The position numbers and the translations under genes were made by a program. Under the pieces are notes generated by a model that saw only the letters and a list, made by a program, of their open reading frames with translations, searched no databases and was not told where the DNA came from. From Actinobacteria bacterium UBA2279 (GTDB lineage Bacteria > Actinomycetota > Coriobacteriia > Anaerosomatales > Anaerosomataceae), in NCBI GenBank assembly GCA_002347365.1, contig DDWT01000029.1, positions 33,290 to 97,289 of the forward strand: 64,000 nt of DNA, read 5' to 3'. Positions 17,068-27,175 of this stretch are shown here, piece by piece (the stretch's first letter is position 1; each line of letters starts with the position of its first letter).

Positions 17068-18398
17068 GATGCAACGCTCCTATCACAATGCTCCCGGATG
17101 CTACGCAGTACGCGATCCGCGACGCCAAGATCGCCTTTGCCCGCCCTGGTGACGATTTTCAACGTCGCGCAACCTTCGTCATCTTCAGCGAGCAACACCC
17201 AGATCGAGAACGGCGACACGAAGATCGCCACTCCGAGCGAACCGGCCAATAGCACGAACAATCCGTAGATCAACATCACAGATTGATCATCAACGACGTT
17301 CAGCCGCGCAAACGCGCTGACGTCTTCAAGCACCAAGACTACACCGTTACCGACCTCGACGGCCTCCCCGATCCTCAATACGGTCGTGCGGACATCCCCC
17401 TCCTGAAGCCTGCCACCTGGAGCGCCGTACCGCACGACCAGGGATTCGGCCTCCAGTGAGTCCGCCTCGTCCTTGTCCACGTCGAACTCGACGTCTGCGA
17501 GCGGTACGCCCGAAGCGTCACCGACCGTCATCCCAAAGGGCACCACGGTCGAATCTGCTCGATCGACGTCGAGCCGGACGACTTGCCTGTACGCCCCCTG
17601 TCCACTCCCGATTCTCACGAGAGCCAGGAAACCGTGACCGGCGCGGTGTATGAGCGTGCTCCCGTACCGAAGAGGACTGTTGGCGTACACGTGACCGGCG
17701 GCACGTTGCGCTCCATCCAGGGATCGCACCTCGACATACGGTGTCACGCCTCGTTCCAGACCCTCCACCACGAGACTCGACTCCAGGCTCGACACACCGA
17801 TGCTGTCCGCGCTCATCGCGCCATGCCACGGACCAGCGTCCATGAACGCGTAAGAATCGGCGACATCCGGAAGGCTCGTCCCAACGACCACATCCATCAC
17901 GCCATCCGCACGTGTGAGTTGACCGAACACGATTGCCACGAACAAGAGTGCGAGGCACCAATGGAACACCGCACTCGCCACCGGACCGCTCCGGCCGCGA
18001 ACACCCAACAGCAGGTCCCCTTCGCGACGGGTGCGGATACGATGCTTTGACAGGGCCGTCGTCACATCCGAGACAACCGAGGCACGATCGATGACAGGAA
18101 CGACATGGGGTGGCGAGGTAGCGAGACGCTCGATGAAAGCCCGAGAAGCCGATCTCGTACGCAGATTGCGGATTGCGAAGCGGGTGCGCTCCCAAGCACA
18201 GGTCGCCGTGCTTAGCGCGAGAAAGCCACTCAATACATAGAACAGTGGAGAATCGAATACCTGAGCGGTACGCGACGGATCCCCTCCAACGAGGATCGCT
18301 CCCACCGCGGAATAGACAGCCCAACTCACGAGCAGCGCCACCGCCAGTAAGCGACTCCGGAGAAGCCTCTTGAGACTACTGAAGGGTGTGGGCCTCAT
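17064..18398 (-). CDS. resB: System II cytochrome c maturation protein ResB (Ccs1)
   Basis: A 444-residue protein with the ResB/Ccs1 plan: three membrane segments near the N-terminus (about residues 13-35, 50-66 and 138-158), a large outward domain rich in beta strands, and one more membrane helix near residue 390. It partners with CcsA to form the heme-ligation synthase. Its ATG overlaps the lipoprotein gene stop (ATGA) and its stop overlaps the ccsA start, so the three genes are translationally linked. Sequence conservation in ResB is low, so the call rests on topology and the ccsA neighbour. Confidence 0.85.
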   Translation of the reverse strand: MRPTPFSSLKRLLRSRLLAVALLVSWAVYSAVGAILVGGDPSRTAQVFDSPLFYVLSGFLALSTATCAWERTRFAIRNLRTRSASRAFIERLATSPPHVVPVIDRASVVSDVTTALSKHRIRTRREGDLLLGVRGRSGPVASAVFHWCLALLFVAIVFGQLTRADGVMDVVVGTSLPDVADSYAFMDAGPWHGAMSADSIGVSSLESSLVVEGLERGVTPYVEVRSLDGAQRAAGHVYANSPLRYGSTLIHRAGHGFLALVRIGSGQGAYRQVVRLDVDRADSTVVPFGMTVGDASGVPLADVEFDVDKDEADSLEAESLVVRYGAPGGRLQEGDVRTTVLRIGEAVEVGNGVVLVLEDVSAFARLNVVDDQSVMLIYGLFVLLAGSLGVAIFVSPFSIWVLLAEDDEGCATLKIVTRAGKGDLGVADRVLRSIREHCDRSVAS

Positions 18399-18997
18399 CT
18401 GGATTCGCTCGCCACCGGCTCGGTCGTCTCGCTGCTCTCCAAAACGTCCTTGGCTGCGACCAGCCAGCCCGTGTCTGCAAGAGTCAGGGTATAGCTCATC
18501 GTGTACTCAGCGCGCGACCACTCTTCCGCTGGCTGCCGGGTCTTGAGGTCCCATATGCGAAAACGCCACGTCTCTCGAGTCTGCATCGTCGCTGCGGTGG
18601 AGTCCTCGGAAAGAACGGGAGAGGCGGTCGAATACGCCACAAGCTGCATCTCAAGAGCCTCATTGTTCACGCGGTTCAGCTCGATGTACGCGTCCTCGCG
18701 CACCCATTGCTCCTCGGTCACGAAACCCGCGACGGCGCTACTCTCCAGGCTGTAGTAAGCGACGCTGATAGCTCCGAGGTAGTCGACGACCGCCTGTTCG
18801 GGCGCCTGCGCACCCGCGGCCCCGTCCGGGAGACTGGGGGACTCGATGAGGTCGCCTGACGAGCACCCGGCCATGACAAGCAGCACCAGTGTCGCGAGAA
18901 GGGCCAGGCCACCTCGCATATACAGGAATCGGTGTCCGTAGGGGGTGGGCGAAACAAGCTGAACGAATGGCGTTGCAGACCGTCTGAACAGTCTCAT
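18395..18997 (-). CDS. Predicted lipoprotein in cytochrome-maturation operon
   Basis: A 200-residue protein containing a hydrophobic segment that ends in the lipobox LVMAGC, with a Ser/Gly-rich stretch after it, so the mature protein is likely lipid-anchored outside the membrane. The mature domain has an alternating strand pattern (ETWRFRIWDLK, YTMSYTLTLADTGWLV) like small NTF2-like or IMS-type domains. The signal sequence is about 27 residues from the ATG at 18997, unusually far in. The start could be a downstream ATG at 18919. It sits between the giant cytochrome gene and resB. Confidence 0.6.
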   Translation of the reverse strand: MRLFRRSATPFVQLVSPTPYGHRFLYMRGGLALLATLVLLVMAGCSSGDLIESPSLPDGAAGAQAPEQAVVDYLGAISVAYYSLESSAVAGFVTEEQWVREDAYIELNRVNNEALEMQLVAYSTASPVLSEDSTAATMQTRETWRFRIWDLKTRQPAEEWSRAEYTMSYTLTLADTGWLVAAKDVLESSETTEPVASESR

Positions 18998-19006
18998 CTT
19001 AACCAA

Positions 19007-19858
19007 CTAGTTGCATGGGCTGTGCTGACAACTGCTCTCAGTCCAGGCGTAGTAGTCTCTCCACGTGACAACAACATAGTCGTTGCCACCCACGTTGTTG
19101 ATGTAGTACGTGTACGGATTTGCGACATGTGTCGAGTCATTCAACATGTGTGGCTGCTGCCACCCATGAGGGGGTGTTATGTGGCACTGCGAACACGGAT
19201 ACGTGCTGTGTTCACTATCCGCATGACCGTTTCCGCCCTTGCCCCTGAACCCGCTTCCACCCGTTGTCGTGCCGCCCGAGTTCGCGCCAGGATTATGACA
19301 CTGCAGGCAGAAGGACGTGCCGCCGCTCCTACCATCAGTCGCGGGGTCATAGGCCCACTTCAATATCCATCTGTTGGCGGAGCCATGCGGACCGGAGGCG
19401 CCCGTGCCCTCCTGTGTATGACAGTCAGAACACGTCATCCGTGAGTTGTACGTCCACCCGTTGATGTAGCTGCCGTACGCACGAGAGTCGGCTTTGCTTG
19501 CGCCGAATACCGCGTGTGCGCTTGCATTGTTCGGGTTGAACTCTTGTGCGAGGTTGGTGAACGTATTCGCGGTGCTATGCAGGCCTGAGGGCGGCGTCTG
19601 CCCACTGAGCATGGCGGTGTAGTTGGAGTGACACTTCAGACAGATGTATCCCTCAAGGTCATCTGACCCACCGGCCATCGTCTTGACCGTCCAGTTCGTC
19701 TGCGTGCTCGATGGCACACCCCATGCAGTCGCGGGCCATGTGTTCGGCTTCACGCCCCAGGCGCCATAAGTGGCCCCCCCGGCGATCGATCCAGTCGTCG
19801 CGTTCTTTGCCGCATGCAGCCCAGATTGCGATGCATGGACACCATGGCAGTCCTCACA
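19007..19858 (-). repeat. Heme unit 3 (partial, 5 of 14 hemes) of giant cytochrome
   Basis: Residues 2375-2657. Hemes 29-33 repeat the opening five hemes of the earlier units: CEDCH matches CESCH (heme 15), CLKCH matches CLRCH (16), CSDCH matches CAVCH (17) and CSDCH of heme 3, then CLQCH and CSQCH take the fourth and fifth places. The C-terminal tail after the last heme has no recognised domain. Confidence 0.7.
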
Positions 19859-22800
19859 CTCGATGTGCTTGGTCGCCATCGTCGTCTCATTCGCGACGTG
19901 CTGTCCCGAGTAGCTGGCGACATTGTGCTTATAGGTCTTCGAGAAGATCGTCTGAAGACTTCTTGCAGCGGCCGTCATCGGCGCCACCGCCGCGTTGTAC
20001 CCATCGTTGGGGCCCGCGCCACTGTGGCACTTATAGCACATGGCTTCTTCCGTTTGAGCGCTCGCAGGCACCGTCACTCCGAGTGCCGCAAGGACTCTGT
20101 TCTCGGCGCTCCAATGGGTCCCGAACGTGTATGTGGACGACTGATACTCGACGGGCTGCTCGTCATCGTGACACTTGACGCAGTTGGCCTGGAAGGTGGA
20201 TGCGCCGTACGCGGAGTTCACCGGGTACTGGTGCTTGCTGGCAGCGTACTTGGCGTTGTCGATCGCGATCGTGCTCGTCGAGCCGCCCGGCTTCTGGTTC
20301 GCTGAATCCTTGGTACGGGATGCGGCGTGGCAACCCAGGCAGACGCCGCCATTTGAGGAGCTGTAGTCGGTGTTGGCGGCGGTCGGGTTCGCGGCCATGC
20401 TGTCACGCAGGTTCGCACCCTTGTTGGCGTTGAACTTGTCGTGGTCGACGTGGCAGCTGAGACAGTACACGTTGGTGCCGCCGGGGGGATACTGGCCGAC
20501 CCAGAACTGGTCCGCCTCATCTCCATCGTAGTAGGTGGCTCCGATCGTCCCACCCAGTACGTGATGGAAGCTGTTCAACCGTGCAGCTCCACCCAGCTGC
20601 GAACCGGTGTTGTCCTCCATCACGATATACGCGCTGTGGCATCCGTAGCAATCCTGTCCACCCGCCGAGACACCGCCCGTCGGGTTGTGGACGTTGCTGC
20701 CGCCAGTGCCGTAGTTGCTGCCGTGGCACTGGTAACAGCTCTGGCTGTCTGCAAGACGGTGGCCATTGGTGTTGGGAAGTCGAAGCCGGTAACTCGTGTT
20801 GACGCGATCGATTCCTTCGAAGGTAGCGCCCGAGGTGACCTGCGCCATCGCAGTGCCGTTCCAGCCATAGTTGTTGTCCGAGGTCGTATGACACGTGAAG
20901 CAGAAGCGCCGATTGCCAGCGTTAGATGACATGTCGATCTCACCCGTATCGTCGCCGATGACGACGGTATTGGTGGATGTGGTCTTGGTGACCACCATGA
21001 GTCCGTCGAGTGAGCCTGAGCCGTGTGGGTTATGACAATCGTAGCAGGGCACCGCCTCGTCTTGCGAAAGCGTCGCGCCGGCCACGTTGCTGCGAACGCG
21101 ATGCCCGAAGCGCGTACCAGTGGGCAGCGTACCGCTTTGAGTGGCGGCTCCGCCCGCAGTGGTGGGATAGAACTGCTTGATGTCCCATGCGACCGATCCG
21201 TCGTGGCAACGGAAGCACGATGAGAAATTACTGTCCGTGAATGTGCCTACGATCTCGTCGTAAGGATTCTCGGTGCCATGGACATTGTGGCAATTGTTGC
21301 AGCTTCCCTCGGCATGGCCGCCACCGGTAAGGGCTACATGGATACCGACGGTGCTCGCACCCAGATCGGTCGTGTCGGTGTAGACACCCATGCCCGGCCA
21401 CGTGCCATCGACCGGATAGCCTGCGGAGTCGCGCACATAACCGGTACTCCAGGCCGCACTCGCGTTCTGGTGGCATGCATCGCACACCGTGTTGTCGTTA
21501 GCGTTGACGGTGACCGTCTTCGCCGTACCCACGATCTTATTGGAGCCAGTTGCCGCGTCATACGCCCCAAGCAGTTTGGGTGCGCTTGAACCGTGATTGT
21601 CGTGGCACACCGCACAGCTCACGCGCTCGGCGGCGGAGATCGAGCCATTCGCGGTCCAGTGACCGCGCGCGGCATTGGTTGCCTTATCGGAGGTTGCCGA
21701 GGCCATGGTCACGTCGTACGGCACATATGTGGTGCCATCAACCACGCGGCTCGGCCCACCATCGGCATCATGACAACGCAGACAGTACGCGGGCTGGCTG
21801 TCGACATTGGCGTACGCCATCGTGTTGTACGTGTTCAGGGGATCGGTCACCTTTGAAAGCGAGCTGACCACATGCGCGTTATGGCAACTCTCGCATTCGA
21901 CGTTCCCCGCAGCAACGGGATGCGCGGAGCCACCGAGCTGGAACTGCTCGTAGACGCTCGTCGTACCCGCAGTCGTCATCGCACCCGTTCCGTAATAATC
22001 CTTCGCCGAGCCGGCGTTGGGGTTGTAGACAGTCGAATGGCATCGATAGCAGAACTGCTCCTGTAGCGGATCGGTCTGGCCGCCACCGAGTGCGCTCAGC
22101 AGTCGCCGAGTTGCGCTCCAGTGCGTCCCGAACGTGTTCGTAGACGTCTGGAACTCCTTGGTCTGCTCATCGTCATGACACTTCACGCAGTTCGCACTGA
22201 ACGTGGTGGCGTCTCCAAACGCGGATGTTGCCTCGTAGCTATGCGCCGAGAGGGAGTACCCGCCGGAGGCGTTGCCGCCGACGATCTTCGGCGTCGAGGT
22301 CGACCCGTCGTCCTTCTGCAGCCCGGTGACCTCTTTGGTGAGGCTCACCTGATGGCACGAGACGCATACGCCGTAGGGTGCCGCGCCCGCAAGGTAGTCA
22401 CTCGCCGCAACCGTAGCGCCGGACGCATCCAGTGCCGAAGACCGCAGATTCCCCGCCTGACTCGCGTTAAAATAGTTGTGGTCGCTGTGACAGCTCACAC
22501 AGTACACGTCCTGCGGCTCCGTCGGGTAGATGCCCTCGTTAGGCGCCTGATCACCGGCCGTGCTGGCCGTTCCCATGACGTGATGGTACGAAAGCTCTCG
22601 GTCGACGCCGGTGCGATCCATCGGCGCCTCGTAGGCAGAATGGCACCCGTAGCACGAGGTCCCGCCGGTGGAGACGCCGCCGCTCGGCGAATGGACATTG
22701 TTTCCACCTGAAGCGTAGCTGGAACCATGGCACTGATAGCAGTCCTGAAGGTCGCCTTCCATGTGTCCCACGACACTGGGAAGGCGCAGGAGGTTCGTGC

Positions 22801-25800
22801 CGGGAGCTGCGTCGCGAGAGAGTCCAGCCACCGTGTCGCCTGCTGCGATCGCGGTGGTGAAGGCACCCGCGCCGGCGTTCGCTTCGCTGTCCCAACCCTT
22901 GGCGGTGTCACTGGTCGTGTGGCACGTGAAGCAGAACTGCCGCACCTGAGCTGGCGCGGTGGATGTCGGATCGAGACTGCCACCCAGCACATCGGAGAGC
23001 AACCGGGCATTGCCCCGGGTCGAACCGTGCGGGTTATGGCACTCGAAGCACGGCAACGGTGCGCCAACGGGATACAGCCCGCCAGCCGTCTTGATCTTGT
23101 GACCCGAGCGTTCCGTTCCTCCGGTCACGTACTGTTTGATGTTCTCCGCACCGGCGAGTGAGCCATCATGACACTCGAAACACAGTGCCGCGAACTCTCC
23201 GTCGGTGGTGTCCTTGGGAGCGGCAGTCGATACCGTGAACGTCGCAACCAGGCCGTCATACGGAGCGGCAGCTCTGTGCGACACATGGCAGTACAGACAG
23301 TCTCCGGCAGTTCGCGTGGTGGGCGAGCTGGAGGCCGGGATGCCCAAGTGCGCATTGACCGTCGCATCCAGATACGTGGTCGCCCCCGGGAAGGTACCGG
23401 CAACAGGGTAGCCGGCCGCGTCGACGGTGGGACTCGTGATCAGGGAACCGTAGCCCGCACCGTACCAGGAGGCAGCGTCGTCGTGACAGGCAAGACACCA
23501 ACTGTTCCCGCTCGCGGCAACTGCCGTCCCGTTGACGGTCTTGCCCGGAAGCGTCGGACTGGCCTGCACATCGGAGTGGGGAGAATGGCAGTCAGAGCAT
23601 ATATTGGTCAGATCAGGAGATGTCGTCGTAGCCTCAACGGAATGACCGCTGCTCAACTCGACCGCGAACGAGTTCGCCGCCGCGCTCTCGATATTCGTGC
23701 TCGCTCCACTGCCATCGTGACACGCATAGCACACACTCAGCTCGCCGGGCTCACCGCCGGTCTGTCGGAACAGTGCGGCAGTAGTCGCGGCCTCATGTAC
23801 CGAATGGCACAAACGACAGAGGTCCGTGCTACGCGTGTAGGTCTCGTGCGGCTCGACGCTCCAGGTCGCCGAGACAGGCCCGGCGATCGTGGACTGCGCA
23901 GACTCGTTGCCCGCGGCATCGAACGCACTGACTCTGTAGAAGTACGACTGTCCCGGTACCCCGTACTCATCCGGGTACGTCGTGCCGGCGACTGTTGCGA
24001 TCTTGGTGAACGGTCCGGCAGGATTGACAGCGCGCCAGACGTTGTAGCCGGTGACGGCGATGTCATCGCTGGAGGCCGCCCACGCAACAGTTGCGATGAG
24101 CGGCGAGATCGTGCCAGCCGTGGCAGTCGTCGATCCCGGGATGGACGGAGGCGTCATGTCACCGGTGCTGCCGAACGCGGCGAACGGGTATGATGTCGCG
24201 TCATTGGTGTTGCCGATGATGTCCGCGACGTCGCCTGCATTCACAGTGATCGTATAGACAGTATCGGGGATCTGAGCCGATGTCGTCAGTCTGACCGTAC
24301 GCCCGTCGGGCCAGCTGATCGCGCTCACCGAAAGGCCCGTGACAGTGAAGTCGGTTGGTGCAACGGTCAAGGAATCGAGGTCTTCATTGAACACGACATC
24401 CACGTGAGTCGAATCGATGGCAAACGCGGACTGGATGTATGGACTCACGTTATCGACAGTGAAGCTGCTCGCCGACACAGTGGTGTTCCCGGCGGTGTCT
24501 GTGACCTGTACGGTCACGGCAAAGGTATCGGTTCCGTCGCTCGTGGGTATCGGGAAGTCCGGATCCCATGTACTCCAACTGCCGTCACCAGATGTATCGG
24601 TCGCCTGCAGCCACGTCTCACTAAGAGACCACGCCGCCCCGTCCCAGTAGAGTCCGCCATTCTTCGAGACACGGACCTGGACGTTCGACACGCCTGACAG
24701 CGCGTCGCTCGCGGTACCGTGAATGCTGTAGACGGTACCCGCCGTCAGCGCCAGAGCCGCTCCGTCGACAGGCTGAGTGACCCCGGCCGTTGGAACCACG
24801 GCATCCACGACGATCGTCTGTCCTGAGGACGACGAGTTGATCGTGGCGAACGGTGTGACCGTTGCCGGTGGGGTCACCGTCACGCCGCTGCTTTGTACCC
24901 GAGACCCAATGCCGCGACCGTTCACGGCCGACGAATTCACGTCGTAGACGATCCACACGTCACGTGACCCGCCCGCAGACACGTCAAGCGAAAGACCGCT
25001 GAAGACCGCCTTACCCGTGCCCCCGGTCTGCGAATCAAAAGTGAGGGTGGATCCGAGTTGCGCATCCGTGCCTGTGGAGAACACGCCGTCGCCGTTATCG
25101 ACATACAACCGCACCCCTGCGACGTCGGTCTGAAGCTGATTGCCCGTGTCGAGACCAACGACCGTCATCTGCGCCATAGTGACGGCGTCGGTGGGGGCGC
25201 TGAATCTGATCTCATCCACAACGACGCCCGTAGTGGACGGCTTCACGTAGACACGCGATGCCGGACGATCCGGACCGGGTGCCGCCGTCAACGTCGGCAC
25301 AGAGACTCCCGTGAACCCGGCCGACGTGTTGGCTGTGTTCTTGTTGCCGTACGCGTCGGTGACGAACATCGTGGCGTCACCCGCAATGGTGACTGTGTAA
25401 GCGGTCGCAGCGACCTGGCTGGTGGTGGTCAGCACCACCGTCCGGGCATCGGAGACATCCACGCTGGAGACAGTGAGCCCGGCGTCGCCGGTGATCACGA
25501 AGTCGGATGCCTGAATGCTCGAAGCGGTCACATCCTCGCCGAACGTGACCTCCACCTGCGTATTACTAGTCGCGGTCGCTCCCGTGATGGCCGGGCCGAC
25601 TGAGTCGACCAAGAAGGAGACCGACGAGGACAGTCCTGTGCGTGAGACGCCATCCGTCGCTCGCGCTACCAGCATGTAGGTGTCAGCCCTGTTGTTGGTC
25701 GGTAGCGTCAAGTCATACGTCCAGTTCGGCGCCGACAGCGACGCGGAGAGCCAGGTCTCAGCGCCCCATGTGCTGCCGGTCCAATACAGGGAATCGCTTG

Positions 25801-26980
25801 AGCGCTGGATGCGAACGTGAGCGGCTGTGATACCACTGACCGAGTCCGCTGCCGTGCCGCTCAGCGTACGCGACGATCCGGAGGTTCCCGCGACGACCTG
25901 GCTGGCCGTCGGACTCGTGACCGCGGCCGTGGGGTTCGCATTGTCTACTGTGAAAACGCTTCCGGTCGTTCTCGGCAGACCCGAGAGAGTCCCGACGTTC
26001 GTTGCGGTGGCTGCCTGGACAGACGCGCTCATCGTGTTGCCGTCCATCGCCGTGCCAGTCACGTTGTAGGCGACGAGGTAACCGACCGCCGAATCGGAGA
26101 TGGGCTCATCGATCGTGACGACCGCATCCGTGCCGCTGAAGGTGGCCGGCGAGGCGTTCAACTTGAGGTCCGTGCCAGTCTCCAGCGTGCCGTTGGCATT
26201 AACGTCCCGCCAGATATCGACACCCGAGACGGTCAGATACGGGGTGGTTCCACTGTTGCGAATGGTGACGGTATTGATGACGCCACTCGGGGTGGTACCC
26301 GCAGTGCGCTGCATGGAGAAACGGCCCACTAAGACGTTGGACTGCGAGGGTGTGACGAACGCAGCTGCAGGATGCGCCGGAGTAGCGAAGGTGACCGTGT
26401 TCGGAGTTGCGGTGGCGTAGTCGACCGTCGCACTCACGTATGAGACTCGGATTTGGTCGCCACTGCCCAGCGCGGTTGCTTGCACCGCGACCTCAAGGTT
26501 GTCGACATCAGCCCAGGTCCACGCACCCCCACCGGGCCTAGTGGTGCTCTGAAATGTCAACAGATCATACGAACCCGAGTTGGCCAGTACGGTGTTTATA
26601 GTGTCCCACAGGTAGCCATGTCCAGCGACGTACATCCCAACCTGGCCCGTGGCGCTATCTTGGTAACCCGCGCGCGCCTTGACTTGAACGGTGACCGAAT
26701 TGATGACTCCGGTCGAGGTCGAATCAGTAAGGCTCGAACGCAGCGGATAGTTCGTGTTAGAGGTTCGCGCGTACGATGCATTATCGTCGTCCGACGTGAT
26801 GACGGTTGTGACGGTTCCGGTGTTCGAACCCCAGTTCGTGGACAACGTCACACCGTTCGATGTCAGGCCCTCTGTCAGCCCGTAGGCACTCATAGAACCC
26901 ATGGCGAGAAGTCCGCACGCGCCAAGGACGACGAACAGACGGCTTGCTCGAGATACCGCCCTTTTTACGCGCCTAACCAC
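19007..26980 (-). CDS. Giant 33-heme surface cytochrome with Ig/fibronectin-like stalk
   Basis: A 2657-residue protein. Residues 1-34 form a signal peptide. Residues 35 to about 1050 are beta-sandwich domains: a first sandwich to about 190, a dockerin-like calcium motif region (DVNANGTLETGTD), repeated Ig-like domains of the Big_5/SwmB type (for example VEVTFGEDVTASSI), and a fibronectin type III domain ending near 1035. From 1055 to 2600 there are 33 CXXCH motifs and many spare histidines that can act as distal ligands. The hemes fall into units of 14, 14 and 5. No membrane anchor, LPXTG or SLH domain is seen at the C-terminus. The start is a GTG with weak ribosome site. It probably works at or beyond the cell surface in electron transfer. 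Confidence 0.92.
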   Translation of the reverse strand: MVRRVKRAVSRASRLFVVLGACGLLAMGSMSAYGLTEGLTSNGVTLSTNWGSNTGTVTTVITSDDDNASYARTSNTNYPLRSSLTDSTSTGVINSVTVQVKARAGYQDSATGQVGMYVAGHGYLWDTINTVLANSGSYDLLTFQSTTRPGGGAWTWADVDNLEVAVQATALGSGDQIRVSYVSATVDYATATPNTVTFATPAHPAAAFVTPSQSNVLVGRFSMQRTAGTTPSGVINTVTIRNSGTTPYLTVSGVDIWRDVNANGTLETGTDLKLNASPATFSGTDAVVTIDEPISDSAVGYLVAYNVTGTAMDGNTMSASVQAATATNVGTLSGLPRTTGSVFTVDNANPTAAVTSPTASQVVAGTSGSSRTLSGTAADSVSGITAAHVRIQRSSDSLYWTGSTWGAETWLSASLSAPNWTYDLTLPTNNRADTYMLVARATDGVSRTGLSSSVSFLVDSVGPAITGATATSNTQVEVTFGEDVTASSIQASDFVITGDAGLTVSSVDVSDARTVVLTTTSQVAATAYTVTIAGDATMFVTDAYGNKNTANTSAGFTGVSVPTLTAAPGPDRPASRVYVKPSTTGVVVDEIRFSAPTDAVTMAQMTVVGLDTGNQLQTDVAGVRLYVDNGDGVFSTGTDAQLGSTLTFDSQTGGTGKAVFSGLSLDVSAGGSRDVWIVYDVNSSAVNGRGIGSRVQSSGVTVTPPATVTPFATINSSSSGQTIVVDAVVPTAGVTQPVDGAALALTAGTVYSIHGTASDALSGVSNVQVRVSKNGGLYWDGAAWSLSETWLQATDTSGDGSWSTWDPDFPIPTSDGTDTFAVTVQVTDTAGNTTVSASSFTVDNVSPYIQSAFAIDSTHVDVVFNEDLDSLTVAPTDFTVTGLSVSAISWPDGRTVRLTTSAQIPDTVYTITVNAGDVADIIGNTNDATSYPFAAFGSTGDMTPPSIPGSTTATAGTISPLIATVAWAASSDDIAVTGYNVWRAVNPAGPFTKIATVAGTTYPDEYGVPGQSYFYRVSAFDAAGNESAQSTIAGPVSATWSVEPHETYTRSTDLCRLCHSVHEAATTAALFRQTGGEPGELSVCYACHDGSGASTNIESAAANSFAVELSSGHSVEATTTSPDLTNICSDCHSPHSDVQASPTLPGKTVNGTAVAASGNSWCLACHDDAASWYGAGYGSLITSPTVDAAGYPVAGTFPGATTYLDATVNAHLGIPASSSPTTRTAGDCLYCHVSHRAAAPYDGLVATFTVSTAAPKDTTDGEFAALCFECHDGSLAGAENIKQYVTGGTERSGHKIKTAGGLYPVGAPLPCFECHNPHGSTRGNARLLSDVLGGSLDPTSTAPAQVRQFCFTCHTTSDTAKGWDSEANAGAGAFTTAIAAGDTVAGLSRDAAPGTNLLRLPSVVGHMEGDLQDCYQCHGSSYASGGNNVHSPSGGVSTGGTSCYGCHSAYEAPMDRTGVDRELSYHHVMGTASTAGDQAPNEGIYPTEPQDVYCVSCHSDHNYFNASQAGNLRSSALDASGATVAASDYLAGAAPYGVCVSCHQVSLTKEVTGLQKDDGSTSTPKIVGGNASGGYSLSAHSYEATSAFGDATTFSANCVKCHDDEQTKEFQTSTNTFGTHWSATRRLLSALGGGQTDPLQEQFCYRCHSTVYNPNAGSAKDYYGTGAMTTAGTTSVYEQFQLGGSAHPVAAGNVECESCHNAHVVSSLSKVTDPLNTYNTMAYANVDSQPAYCLRCHDADGGPSRVVDGTTYVPYDVTMASATSDKATNAARGHWTANGSISAAERVSCAVCHDNHGSSAPKLLGAYDAATGSNKIVGTAKTVTVNANDNTVCDACHQNASAAWSTGYVRDSAGYPVDGTWPGMGVYTDTTDLGASTVGIHVALTGGGHAEGSCNNCHNVHGTENPYDEIVGTFTDSNFSSCFRCHDGSVAWDIKQFYPTTAGGAATQSGTLPTGTRFGHRVRSNVAGATLSQDEAVPCYDCHNPHGSGSLDGLMVVTKTTSTNTVVIGDDTGEIDMSSNAGNRRFCFTCHTTSDNNYGWNGTAMAQVTSGATFEGIDRVNTSYRLRLPNTNGHRLADSQSCYQCHGSNYGTGGSNVHNPTGGVSAGGQDCYGCHSAYIVMEDNTGSQLGGAARLNSFHHVLGGTIGATYYDGDEADQFWVGQYPPGGTNVYCLSCHVDHDKFNANKGANLRDSMAANPTAANTDYSSSNGGVCLGCHAASRTKDSANQKPGGSTSTIAIDNAKYAASKHQYPVNSAYGASTFQANCVKCHDDEQPVEYQSSTYTFGTHWSAENRVLAALGVTVPASAQTEEAMCYKCHSGAGPNDGYNAAVAPMTAAARSLQTIFSKTYKHNVASYSGQHVANETTMATKHIECEDCHGVHASQSGLHAAKNATTGSIAGGATYGAWGVKPNTWPATAWGVPSSTQTNWTVKTMAGGSDDLEGYICLKCHSNYTAMLSGQTPPSGLHSTANTFTNLAQEFNPNNASAHAVFGASKADSRAYGSYINGWTYNSRMTCSDCHTQEGTGASGPHGSANRWILKWAYDPATDGRSGGTSFCLQCHNPGANSGGTTTGGSGFRGKGGNGHADSEHSTYPCSQCHITPPHGWQQPHMLNDSTHVANPYTYYINNVGGNDYVVVTWRDYYAWTESSCQHSPCN
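19859..21895 (-). repeat. Heme unit 2 (14 hemes) of giant cytochrome
   Basis: Residues 1696-2374, hemes 15-28. The order and local sequence match unit 1: CFTCHTTSD, CYQCHGSNY followed by GG..VHNPTGGVS, CYGCHSAY, CVKCHDDEQ with TFGTHWSA, then CYKCHS. The spacing between matched hemes is also similar. Confidence 0.8.
21896..23818 (-). repeat. Heme unit 1 (14 hemes) of giant cytochrome
   Basis: Residues 1055-1695, hemes 1-14. Matched landmarks to unit 2 include CFECHNPHGS (heme 7, against CYDCHNPHGS), CFTCHTTSD (8), CYQCHGSSY (9), CYGCHSAY (10), CVSCHSDH (11) and CVKCHDDEQ with TFGTHWSA (13). DNA identity is not high, so the duplication is old. Confidence 0.8.
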
Positions 26981-27146
26981 GCGCGGTCACATCCGACGGC
27001 ACGGGCGAGGTTTTCCACCATGTTGGCGCAAAGGGCATCGGATACCTCAAAATCTTCCGTATCTACCCATAAGCGAAACGCATGCCGACGACCAGAGCAA
27101 CCCGCTCTGTATATCGCCCGCACTCTTCAGCTTTATCTCATTCATC

Positions 27147-27175
27147 ATCATACAGGTATATCGGCAGGAACTGAA
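27147..27175 (-). promoter_or_regulatory. Candidate promoter of giant cytochrome gene
   Basis: The minus strand has TTCAGT (27170-27175), a 17-base spacer and TATGAT (27147-27152, five of six). Transcription would start near 27140 and leave a leader of about 160 bases. The 286-bp gap (26981-27266) otherwise holds only a weak 52-codon frame (26965-27123), and no known riboswitch was recognised. Confidence 0.35.

Noticed and set aside
19007..26980. Lipobox-like VLGAC in the signal region of the giant cytochrome
   Set aside because: A long hydrophobic stretch continues after the cysteine, which fits an ordinary signal peptide better than a lipoprotein.
26965..27123. A 52-codon minus-strand frame upstream of the giant cytochrome, ending inside its start
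   Set aside because: It has some protein-like sequence (FRLWVDTEDFEVSDAL) but no ribosome site, weak codon bias and no known family. Kept as a possibility only.
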